DNA from: Fulvimonas soli
GTDB lineage: Bacteria > Pseudomonadota > Gammaproteobacteria > Xanthomonadales > Rhodanobacteraceae
Assembly: GCF_003148905.1 (NCBI RefSeq)
Contig: NZ_QGHC01000011.1
Span: forward strand, 1-64,000
Reading direction: 5' to 3'
Length of the DNA: 64,000 bases
In this document: in pieces, positions 16,094 to 23,832 of the stretch
Layout of the letters: each line of letters opens with the position of its first letter
How positions within the stretch are numbered: position 1 is the stretch's first letter
Notes under the pieces: generated by a model
The model's input: only the letters and a program-made list of their open reading frames with translations
The model's database searches: none
Told to the model about the DNA's origin: nothing
Made by a program: the position numbers and the translations under genes

Positions 16094-16608
16094 GCCTTGC
16101 CTCCGTTGGCGGCGCGCTTGATCGCGCGGCGCACGCGCGCGTGGCAGCCGCAGCGGCACAGCACCGGCAGCTGGTCGATGTCCTCGTCGCTCGGGCGGGG
16201 CTTGCGGTTGAGCAGCTCGACGCCGGCGATCAGCCAGCCGGGCGTGCAGTAGCCGCAGCCGATCGCGTCCTCGTCGACGAAGGCCTGCTGCAGCGGGTGC
16301 AGCGAGCCGTCGGCACCGGCCAGGCCCTCCACCGTGACCACGCGCCTGCCGGCCAGCGCGGCCATCGGCTGCGCCAGCGCGGGCACCGCCTTGCCGTCCA
16401 CCAGCACCAGGTCGGCGCCGCTGTGGTCGCCGCCGTACTTGGTGCCGGTCAGGCGCAACACGTCGCGCAGGTACCACAGGAGCGGCATCGAGGGATCGCC
16501 GGTGTGGCGGTAGCGCTCACCGTTGATCTCCAGCTCGATGCCGGCGCGGACCGGCTCCGGGACGATCCGTCCGGCCGGCTCCGCCGGCACGCCCTGCGCT
16601 TGCGCCAT
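16090..16608 (-). CDS. [2Fe-2S] subunit (IorA-like) lacking the plant-type cluster ligands
   Basis: A protein of 172 residues that pairs with the molybdopterin subunit downstream (4-nt overlap). The C-terminal [2Fe-2S] domain is intact: Cys118 and Cys121 in GCGYCTPG, Cys151 and Cys153 in CRCG. The N-terminal ferredoxin-like domain keeps the flanking LTGTKYG, but the normal CGxGxCGxC motif reads GGDHSGADLV, so the ligands at positions 60, 65 and 68 are Gly, Ala and Val, and no fourth Cys is seen. The reading frame is clean. Electron transfer through two clusters, as in the family, should therefore not be possible in the usual way. Confidence 0.75.
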   Translation of the reverse strand: MAQAQGVPAEPAGRIVPEPVRAGIELEINGERYRHTGDPSMPLLWYLRDVLRLTGTKYGGDHSGADLVLVDGKAVPALAQPMAALAGRRVVTVEGLAGADGSLHPLQQAFVDEDAIGCGYCTPGWLIAGVELLNRKPRPSDEDIDQLPVLCRCGCHARVRRAIKRAANGGKA

Positions 16609-16635
16609 CAGTCATCTCTCCCAGGCTGAACGCGC

Positions 16636-17973
16636 CTATTGTGGCATCGCGCCGCCCGTCTGGCCCGCGTCGCGGCTGAACAGGCGGCGCCAGATGGCGT
16701 AGACCGGCACGCCGGCCAGCATGATCAGCACGCCGATGCCGGCGTCGCGCGGGCGGCTGCGCATGGTTTCCAGCACCACCCAGCCCACCGCGCCGACGAA
16801 CAGCAGCGGCAGCCACGGGTGGCCCGGCACCTTGAACGCCGCGTCGCCGCCACGCCGCCGGTACCAGAACAGCGTGGCCACGCCGGCGGCGCAGGCCAGC
16901 CAGTCGCCGAAGGTGGCGTAGTCCAGCAGCTGTCCTTAGCTGCCCGAGAGCAGCAGCACCACGGTCCAGCCGGCGAGCAGCAGCAGCGCGAGGTTGGGCG
17001 TGCGGTGGCGCGGGTGCAGCCGGCCCACCGCGCGGAAGAACAGCCCGTCCGCGCCCATCACCTGCAGCACGCGCGCGCCGGCGACCAGGGTGATGTTGCA
17101 GAAGCCCAGCGCGGAGACGGCGATGCCGAGCGCGATGATCCGCGCGCCGGCCGGCCCGGCCACGCGCTGCATCACTTCCGCCGCGGGCGCGCTGCTGGCG
17201 GCGAGGCCGGCGTGGCCGAGCACCGCGAGGTAGGCCACGTTGACCAGCGCGTAGGCGGCGATCACCGCCAGCATGCCCAGCAGCAGCGCGCGCGGCAGCG
17301 TGCGCTGCTGGTCGTCCACCTCGCCGGCGAGGTTGTTGAGGTAGGTGAAGCCCGAATAGGCGAACAGCACCGGCAGCGCCGCGCCCATGAAGCCGGCGTC
17401 CGCGCGCGCCGGGTCGGCCGCCAGCACCGGCTGGCCGCGCCCGGCCAGCAACAGCCCGCAGGCCACCAGCGCCGCCACCGCCAGCAGCTTGAGCAGGGCG
17501 AACAGGTTCTGCACCCGCGCGCCCAGGCGCAGCCCGAACAGGTTGGTGCTGGCCACGAACGCCAGCGCGCCCGCCGCCAGCGGCAGCGCCATGGCGGCGG
17601 GCAGGCCGAAGGCGGCGCAGGCGTAGCTGGCGAAGATCGTCGCCACCGCCGCGGTGGAGCCGGAGTAGATCACCAGCAGCATGGTCCAGCCGAACAGGAA
17701 GCCGGCCAGCGGCCCGAACGCCTCGCGCAGGTAGACGTAGGTGCCGCCCGCCTGCGGCCGGCGCGCGCCGAGCTCGGCGTAGCACAGCGCGCCGGCCAGG
17801 GTGAGCAGCCCCGCGCCCACCCACATCGCCAGCAGCGCCAGGCCCGAGCCGGTGCGCTGCGCGGCGATGCCGGGGTTGAGGAAGATGCCGCCGCCGATGA
17901 TGCCGCCGACCACCACCAGCGCGGCGTCGAGCGGGCGGAGACGGCGCAGGTAGCCGCGGTCGTGGTCGGTCAT
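16636..17973 (-). pseudogene. APC-family amino acid permease interrupted by one in-frame stop
   Basis: The first 345 residues (start 17973) are a normal amino acid-polyamine-organocation transporter: GGIIGGGIFLNPG in TM1, then YAELGARRPQAGGTYVYLREAFGPL and about ten membrane segments. The frame stops at a TAA (16936-16938) in LLLSGS*GQLLDYATFGDWL and continues without any shift to 16636 with the last membrane segments. Reading the TAA as Tyr gives a protein of 445 residues, the usual family length. A single base change or a sequencing error would explain it. The substrate is not known. Confidence 0.8.
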
Positions 17974-18075
17974 GGCGTCGGCGCGGGCGGAGAGGCGGGC
18001 AAGCATGGCCGGCGGCGCGCGGGCGGGCAAGGGTGGTGGCCTCGTGGCGACGCTGCGGCAGGGCGGGGAGGAAAG

Positions 18076-18560
18076 GCACTGGATTCCCGCTTGCGCGGGA
18101 ATGACGTCGAGGGAGGGTCAGGAGTCGCCGCAGAGACGCACTCCACACGCCTCGTCATTCCCGCGCAAGCGGGAATCCAGCGCCTCTTTCGACGCACCGC
18201 GGTGAATCGCTGCCGCGGCGGATGCGGTGGAAAGCCCGGTAACCACCGCCCGGATACGCGCCCCCCACGTTCCGTCATCCCGCGCAAGCGGGCATCCAGC
18301 GTTTCTTTCGACGCACCGCGGTGAATCGCTGCCGCGGCGGATGCGGTGGAAAGTCCGGTAACCACCGCCCGGATACGTGCCCCCCACGTTCCGTCATTCC
18401 CGCGCAAGCGGGCATCCAGCGCCTCTTTCGACGCACCGCGGTGAATCGCTGCCGCGGCGGATGCGGTGGAAAGCCCGGTAACCACCGCCCGGATACGCGC
18501 CCCCCACGTTCCGTCATTCCCGCGCAAGCGGGCATCCAGTGCCTCTTCGACGCGCCGCGA
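18076..18560. repeat. Tandem array of a ~120-bp unit containing the GTCATTCC REP hairpin
   Basis: Units start at 18154, 18274, 18393 and 18513 (spacing 120, 119, 120). Each begins with GTCATTCCCGCGCAAGCGGG and continues with a conserved 90-bp tail; the fourth is partial. A reverse-oriented hairpin lies just before at 18076-18112. The whole 17974-18619 gap is repeat DNA without a gene. Confidence 0.9.
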
Positions 18561-18619
18561 TGGATCGATGCGCCACGGTGGACACCACCCGCGCGGGCGC
18601 GTCTCCGGCCCCGCCGTCG

Positions 18620-19498
18620 CTACAGCCGCAGCTCGCCGCGCACGCCCACGGCGCAGGCGCCGCCGATGGTGATCGCGCCGGTGGCCGCGTCGCGCGCCAC
18701 GTCCACGTAGCCGTCGCAGTCCACCTCGCGGCCCTGGCTGGCGCGGTAGCGCAGGCCATAGCCGTCCGGGTCGCCCGCGGCGGCGAGCATCGCCATGATC
18801 GCGGCGTTGGCGCTGCCGGTGACCGGGTCCTCGGGGATGCCGTCGGCGGGGCAGAAGGCGCGCACCGCCATCGCCGCGCCGCCGCCGGTCTCGCGGCCGA
18901 ACACGGCCACGCCGATGGCCGATTGCGCCTGGCACAGCGCGGCGACCGCCGGCAGGTCCGGCCGCAGCGCGCGCACGCGGGCGGCCTCGCGCAGGTCGCA
19001 GAGCAGCCAGTGCGGGCCGTTGTCGACGCGCTGCAGCCGCGCCGCCGCGGGCAGGCCGTGCAGGGCGCGGTCCAGCGCCTGCCGGGTTTCCGCGGCCACG
19101 GCGTGCACGCGCGCCGGCGGCGCCTGCACGTGCACGATGCGCCCCGCGCCGTCGCCTTCCACATGCACCGGCAGCAGCCCGGCGGCGCATTCCTGCACCA
19201 GCGTGGACTGGCCGGCCGGCACCAGGCCGGCCTCGATCGCGGCGTAGGCGCTGCCCACGCTGGGATGGCCGGCGAAGGGCAGCTCCTGGCGCGGGGTGAA
19301 GATGCGCACGCGGTAGTCGGCCGCCGCCGTGGCGGGCGGCAGCAGGAAGGTGGTCTCGGAAAGATGGGTCCAGCGGGCGAACGCCTGCATGGTCGCCGCG
19401 TCCAGCCCGTCGCCGTCGATCACCACCGCCAGCGGGTTGCCGCCGAGCAGGCGGCGGGAGAACACGTCGAGCTGCATGAAGCGGCGGGAGCGGGGCAT
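18620..19498 (-). CDS. PhzF-family isomerase/epimerase-like protein
   Basis: A protein of 292 residues covering the whole PhzF fold. Visible motifs are FSRRLLGGNPLAVV at the N-terminus, LSETTFLLPP with the conserved catalytic Glu, FTPRQELPFAGHPSVGSA and the second-half signature EDPVTGSANAA. Family knowledge: PhzF catalyses an isomerisation in phenazine synthesis, but most family members outside phz operons have unknown substrates. No phenazine genes are near. The ATG at 19498 is chosen because homology begins there; the upstream in-frame ATG would add unrelated residues. It is probably monocistronic. Confidence 0.85.
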   Translation of the reverse strand: MPRSRRFMQLDVFSRRLLGGNPLAVVIDGDGLDAATMQAFARWTHLSETTFLLPPATAAADYRVRIFTPRQELPFAGHPSVGSAYAAIEAGLVPAGQSTLVQECAAGLLPVHVEGDGAGRIVHVQAPPARVHAVAAETRQALDRALHGLPAAARLQRVDNGPHWLLCDLREAARVRALRPDLPAVAALCQAQSAIGVAVFGRETGGGAAMAVRAFCPADGIPEDPVTGSANAAIMAMLAAAGDPDGYGLRYRASQGREVDCDGYVDVARDAATGAITIGGACAVGVRGELRL

Positions 19499-19594
19499 GG
19501 CGCGTTCCGGAGCGGGAAGGCGCCAGACCATGGCATCGCCGGGGACGGGAGGCAAGGCGGCCGGCCCGCGGAGCGCGGGCCGGCCGCGGGAGGC

Positions 19595-21490
19595 TCAGAA
19601 GCCGCTGCGCAGGAACAGGTCCAGGTTCGCCACGTTCAGCGTGCCCAGGCCGGCGCCGGGGTTGTAGCGCGGCTCGCCGTAGTAGAACCAGTTGTCGCCG
19701 GTGGTGACCTTGTCGAAGGCCGACCACTTGCCGTAGCCGAACAGGCCCTGCAGCAGGTACAGGCGCGGGTTCCACAGGCCGATGCGGTGGTGCGTGCTCT
19801 GCTTCAGCAGCGCGCTGATGCCGTTGAGCTGCGGCGCCACGAAGCTGGTGCCGCCGGAGCTGTAGAAGCCGCCCTGCCAGTAGAGCAGGTAGCCGGTCTC
19901 CGGGTCGGCGTTCAGCGCGACGTCCGGCACGTTGCGGCCGGCGAAGCGGGCGGGCAGCTTGAGGTAGGTGTACGGGCCGCTGTCCGGGTCGTTGTAGACC
20001 AGCGACTGGTTCTTCTCGCTCAGGCGCACGCCGTTGGTGAACAGCTGGTACAGCGGCGTGCGCCAGTACACGCTGACGCCGCCGCCGCCGCCCACCGAGA
20101 ACACCGTGTCGCGGCTGGGCACGAAGGGCAGCAGGTAGTCCCAGCCCCATACGCTTTCCTTGTCGATCGACAGCACCACGTCGCCGGCCGAATCGACGAA
20201 CTTCACCGGCACGGTGGTGCCGCCGGCGGCGGTGATGTACGGGTCGGAGGCGGGCGAGTCCACCGTCAGCGGCGCGCTGAACTCGCCGGGGCCGTCGCCG
20301 GTGCCCAGCGGGCGCACGGTGTCGTAGGCGCCGGAGTCGCCGCTGGCGGCGAACAGCGACTGCCCCTGCACGGCGGCCTCCAGGAAGATCTGGTGGTAGG
20401 CCTGCAGGTCGCCCACGTCGCTGGTGTCGTGCGCGTTGCCGCCGTTCAGCGCGGCGAAGTTGAAGATCTCCGCCAGGCCCCAGCTGGTGGAGATGCTGTC
20501 GGCCTTGTTGTCCGACACCGCGCGGGCGAAGGCGTCGACGAAGCCGGAGCCGGCGTTGGGCGCGTCGTACACGATGATGTCGGCCTGCGGCGCCAGGCCG
20601 CCGGCCTGCTGCACGTCCAGCGTGGTCTCGTCGCTGCCGTTGCTGCCGCCGCCGCCGTCGACGTGCACCTGGGAGATGCGGTTGGGCTTGGTCTGCAGCC
20701 CGATCGCGTCCCAGTACGCCTGCGCGTCGGCCGGGTCGAAGTTGGCCAGGGTCACGATCGCCACGGTCGAGCCCTTGCCGGTGATGCCGCGCTGGTACAG
20801 CGGGTTGATGTTGTAGAAGTCGGCCACGTCGCCCACGGTGTACTCGCCGGGGATGCCGGTGGAGGTGGGGTTGCCGGCGGCGGCCGTCGCGGTCTGCGCG
20901 CGCAGCGCGGTGGGCTGGTTGCGCACCGTCAGGTTGACCGTGCGCGGCGCGGTGGTGTGGTGCGGCAGGAACTGCCGCTCGTTGCTGAGGCCGCTCGCCG
21001 TCAGCACGCTGTCGCCCAGCCCGACCGGAATGGCCAGCGGCCTGGCCGGGCGGTGGAAGCGCCGCCCGTTGCGCGACACGTAGGTGTGGATCGGGGTGCC
21101 GAACAGCTGGCTGAACTGGCCGATCGTGCCGCTGACCGAGATCACCATGTGGTTGTCCAGCACCTCGCCCTGCAGGCCCTGCCTGGCGAGGAAATCCTGC
21201 ACGCGCTTGATCTGCGCGTCGGTGGCGCCGTAGCGCCGGGCGAACTCGGCGGTGCTGAGGAACTTCTGGAAGTAGGGGCTGCCGGGGGTGGCGGTCTGCT
21301 GGGCGTAGGCCTCCAGCGCGGCCTGGTCGCGCAGGCGCAGCACCAGGCTGACGGTGACCTTCTGGTCGCTGGCCGCCAGGCCCTGGTCGAGTTCCTCCTG
21401 CAGGCCGGTCGCCGCGGCCGAGGCGGCGGCGCCGGCGAGCAGGGCCGCCAGCGCGATGGAAAGAGCCTTCCGGTGCGATTTCACGAGCAT
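19595..21490 (-). CDS. Secreted S53 (sedolisin/xanthomonalisin-type) serine-carboxyl peptidase
   Basis: A pre-pro-enzyme of 631 residues. A signal peptide (about 1-26) is followed by a pro-kumamolisin activation domain (about 35-180) and the catalytic domain. Sedolisin residues are visible: Glu288 and Asp292 (DETTLDV), oxyanion Asp385 (ASGDSGA) and Ser549 in the GGTSF motif, with a C-terminal calcium site around NPGAGLGTLNV. Family knowledge: these are acid-active, pepstatin-insensitive endopeptidases that self-cleave their prodomain on secretion. No C-terminal secretion extension is present. It is transcribed divergently from the fumarase gene. Confidence 0.9.
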   Translation of the reverse strand: MLVKSHRKALSIALAALLAGAAASAAATGLQEELDQGLAASDQKVTVSLVLRLRDQAALEAYAQQTATPGSPYFQKFLSTAEFARRYGATDAQIKRVQDFLARQGLQGEVLDNHMVISVSGTIGQFSQLFGTPIHTYVSRNGRRFHRPARPLAIPVGLGDSVLTASGLSNERQFLPHHTTAPRTVNLTVRNQPTALRAQTATAAAGNPTSTGIPGEYTVGDVADFYNINPLYQRGITGKGSTVAIVTLANFDPADAQAYWDAIGLQTKPNRISQVHVDGGGGSNGSDETTLDVQQAGGLAPQADIIVYDAPNAGSGFVDAFARAVSDNKADSISTSWGLAEIFNFAALNGGNAHDTSDVGDLQAYHQIFLEAAVQGQSLFAASGDSGAYDTVRPLGTGDGPGEFSAPLTVDSPASDPYITAAGGTTVPVKFVDSAGDVVLSIDKESVWGWDYLLPFVPSRDTVFSVGGGGGVSVYWRTPLYQLFTNGVRLSEKNQSLVYNDPDSGPYTYLKLPARFAGRNVPDVALNADPETGYLLYWQGGFYSSGGTSFVAPQLNGISALLKQSTHHRIGLWNPRLYLLQGLFGYGKWSAFDKVTTGDNWFYYGEPRYNPGAGLGTLNVANLDLFLRSGF

Positions 21491-21619
21491 GTGCGTTCTC
21501 CCTGAAAGTGGTCAGGGCTGGCGCAGGGGCGGCCGCCGGCCGCCGCGGAGGGACGGGCACGGCATCGCATCCCGGCGCAAGCCGCAAGCGAGTCACGAAA
21601 AAAGTCTTTCCCCAGCGAC

Positions 21620-21640
21620 GTCGTCAGCCCCCCTGACGAC
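21620..21640. promoter_or_regulatory. Hairpin/inverted repeat in the S53-fumarase intergenic region
   Basis: GTCGTCAG and CTGACGAC (8-bp perfect arms, loop of five C) lie in the 374-bp gap between the divergent S53 peptidase and fumarase genes, about 130 nt upstream of the peptidase start. It may be an operator or leader structure; no gene is seen in the gap. Confidence 0.35.
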
Positions 21641-21864
21641 CGGCGTTGCGCCGCTGCGGCCACCCTAATCTGCCGGGGCGGCGCGCGCAAATGCCGATCG
21701 GTGGATGCGGGGCTGCGTCCCGGCATAAGCCGCCGCGCATTTCCCGTCTGCGGGCGCGCGGCCCCGCGCCGCCGCGGTTTGGCCGCGCCGGGCCGGCTGC
21801 GGCACAATGGGCCGTTTTTGCGCCGGCCGCGGCGCTTCCCGCACGTCCCCGTCAAGCCATCGCC

Positions 21865-23382
21865 ATGACCATCATCAAGCAAGACGACCTGATCCAGTCC
21901 GTCGCCGACGCCCTGCAGTACATCAGCTACTACCACCCGGTCGACTACATCAGGAGCCTGGCCGCCGCCTACGAGCGCGAGGAGTCGCCCGCCGCGAAGG
22001 ACGCGATGGCGCAGATCCTGATCAACTCGCGCATGGCCGCCGAAGGGCACCGCCCGCTGTGCCAGGACACCGGCATCGTCACCGTGTTCCTGAAGATCGG
22101 CATGGACGTGCGCTGGGACGGCGCCACGATGAGCGTGGAGGACATGGTCAACGAGGGCGTGCGCCGCGCCTACAACGACCCGGACAACCGGCTGCGCGCC
22201 AGCGTGCTGGCCGACCCGGCCGGCCGGCGCCTCAACACGAAGGACAACACGCCGGCGGTCGTCAACGTCTCGGTGGTGCCGGGCGACAGGCTGGACGTGA
22301 TCGTGGCCGCCAAGGGCGGCGGTTCGGAGGCCAAGAGCAAGTTCGTGATGCTCAATCCCTCCGACTCCATCGTCGACTGGGTGCTCAAGACCGTGCCGAC
22401 CATGGGCGCCGGCTGGTGCCCGCCGGGCATGCTCGGCATCGGCATCGGCGGCACCGCCGAGAAGGCGATGCTGCTGGCCAAGGAGTCGCTGATGGAGCCC
22501 ATCGACATCCAGGAGCTGATCGCGCGCGGGCCGTCGAACCGCATCGAGGAGCTGCGCATCGAGCTGTACGAGAAGGTCAACGCGCTGGGCATCGGCGCGC
22601 AGGGCCTGGGCGGCCTCACCACCGTGCTGGACGTCAAGATCAAGGACTACCCGACCCACGCCGCCAACCTGCCGGTGGCGATGATCCCCAACTGCGCCGC
22701 CACCCGCCACGCGCACTTCACCCTGGACGGCTCCGGCCCGGTCGCGCTCGACCCGCCCTCGCTGGAGGACTGGCCCAGGCTCACCTACGACGCCGGCAAG
22801 GGCCGCCGCGTGGACCTGGACACGGTGACGCGCGAGGAGGTGGCGGGCTGGAAGCCGGGCGAGGTGCTGCTGCTCACCGGCAAGCTGCTCACCGGCCGCG
22901 ACGCCGCGCACAAGCGCATGGTGGACATGCTCGGCCGCGGCGAGCGGCTGCCGGTGGACTTCACCAACCGCTTCATCTACTACGTGGGCCCGGTCGACCC
23001 GGTGCGCGACGAGGTGGTCGGCCCGGCCGGCCCCACCACCGCCACGCGCATGGACAAGTTCACCCGCCCGATGCTGGAGCGCACCGGCCTGCTCGGCATG
23101 GTCGGCAAGGCCGAGCGCGGCCCGGCGGCGATCGAGGCGATCCGCGACAACCGGGCGGTGTACCTGATGGCGGTGGGCGGCGCGGCCTACCTGGTGTCCA
23201 AGGCGATCAAGGCGTCGCGGGTGCTGGCCTTCGAGGACCTGGGGATGGAGGCGATCTACGAGTTCGAGGTGAAGGACATGCCGGTCACCGTGGCGGTGGA
23301 CAGCGCCGGCACCTCGGTGCACCAGACCGGGCCGCGCGAGTGGCAGGCGCGGATCGGCAAGATTCCCGTAGCAATCGAATGA
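21865..23382 (+). CDS. fumA: Class I (iron-sulfur) fumarate hydratase
   Basis: A protein of 505 residues, the full length of single-chain class I fumarases. It interconverts fumarate and malate in the TCA cycle using a [4Fe-4S] cluster. Three cysteine positions expected for the cluster are visible: PLCQDTG (Cys66), GAGWCPPG and PNCAATRHAHF. The C-terminal beta domain holds GPTTATRMDKF and VYLMAVGGAAYLVSKAI. The start at 21865 agrees with the conserved N-terminus MTIIKQDDLI. It is preceded by a divergent intergenic region and followed by a repeat cluster, so it is probably monocistronic. Confidence 0.92.
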   Translation: MTIIKQDDLIQSVADALQYISYYHPVDYIRSLAAAYEREESPAAKDAMAQILINSRMAAEGHRPLCQDTGIVTVFLKIGMDVRWDGATMSVEDMVNEGVRRAYNDPDNRLRASVLADPAGRRLNTKDNTPAVVNVSVVPGDRLDVIVAAKGGGSEAKSKFVMLNPSDSIVDWVLKTVPTMGAGWCPPGMLGIGIGGTAEKAMLLAKESLMEPIDIQELIARGPSNRIEELRIELYEKVNALGIGAQGLGGLTTVLDVKIKDYPTHAANLPVAMIPNCAATRHAHFTLDGSGPVALDPPSLEDWPRLTYDAGKGRRVDLDTVTREEVAGWKPGEVLLLTGKLLTGRDAAHKRMVDMLGRGERLPVDFTNRFIYYVGPVDPVRDEVVGPAGPTTATRMDKFTRPMLERTGLLGMVGKAERGPAAIEAIRDNRAVYLMAVGGAAYLVSKAIKASRVLAFEDLGMEAIYEFEVKDMPVTVAVDSAGTSVHQTGPREWQARIGKIPVAIE

Positions 23383-23448
23383 AGCCCCAAGCGGGCTGCC
23401 CTCTGCAGGATGCGGGGAGGTCCGGGGCCGCGGACCCGCACGGCACCT

Positions 23449-23708
23449 CGCCTCCTCTCCCCTGCGGGGAGAGGATTGAGGTGAGGGGCAGGGCTCGCGG
23501 AAGCGCATCGCCAGTGCGTCCCCACGCCCCGGCCCTCTCCCCGGAGGGGAGAGGGCGCAACCCGTATTCGCATAAGCCTCGCGGCGGTGTTGGCTACTGC
23601 GCCTCCTCTCCCCTGTGGGGAGAGGATTGAGGTGAGGGGTGGGGCTCGCGGAAGCGCATCGCCAGTGCGTCCCCACGCCCCGGCCCTCTCCCCGGAGGGG
23701 AGAGGGGG
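23449..23708. repeat. CTCTCCCC-family repeats: two inverted pairs in tandem
   Basis: Forward copies at about 23449-23488 and 23600-23639 and reverse copies at 23519-23557 and 23670-23708. The spacer (GGGCTCGCGGAAGCGCATCG then CCAGTGCGTCC) is the same in both pairs, so a unit of about 110 bp has been duplicated with 151-bp spacing. This fills the 23383-23832 gap; there is no gene in it. Confidence 0.9.
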
Positions 23709-23832
23709 CAAGTCTCGGGGCGCTGCGGATGTCTAAACGTCCAAACGCCGCGCGCCGCCGCCCCATTGCATTCGGCGTGCCGCAGCGCAACACTGGCGGA
23801 ATTGCCTTTCCCCGCCGACCAACCCCAGACCC

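Noticed and set aside
16636-16881. Separate small membrane protein gene
   Set aside because: It is the in-frame C-terminal part of the permease after the TAA and has no ribosome site of its own.
18154-18560. Possible CRISPR array
   Set aside because: The whole 120-bp unit is conserved, including the would-be spacers; it is a REP-type tandem repeat.
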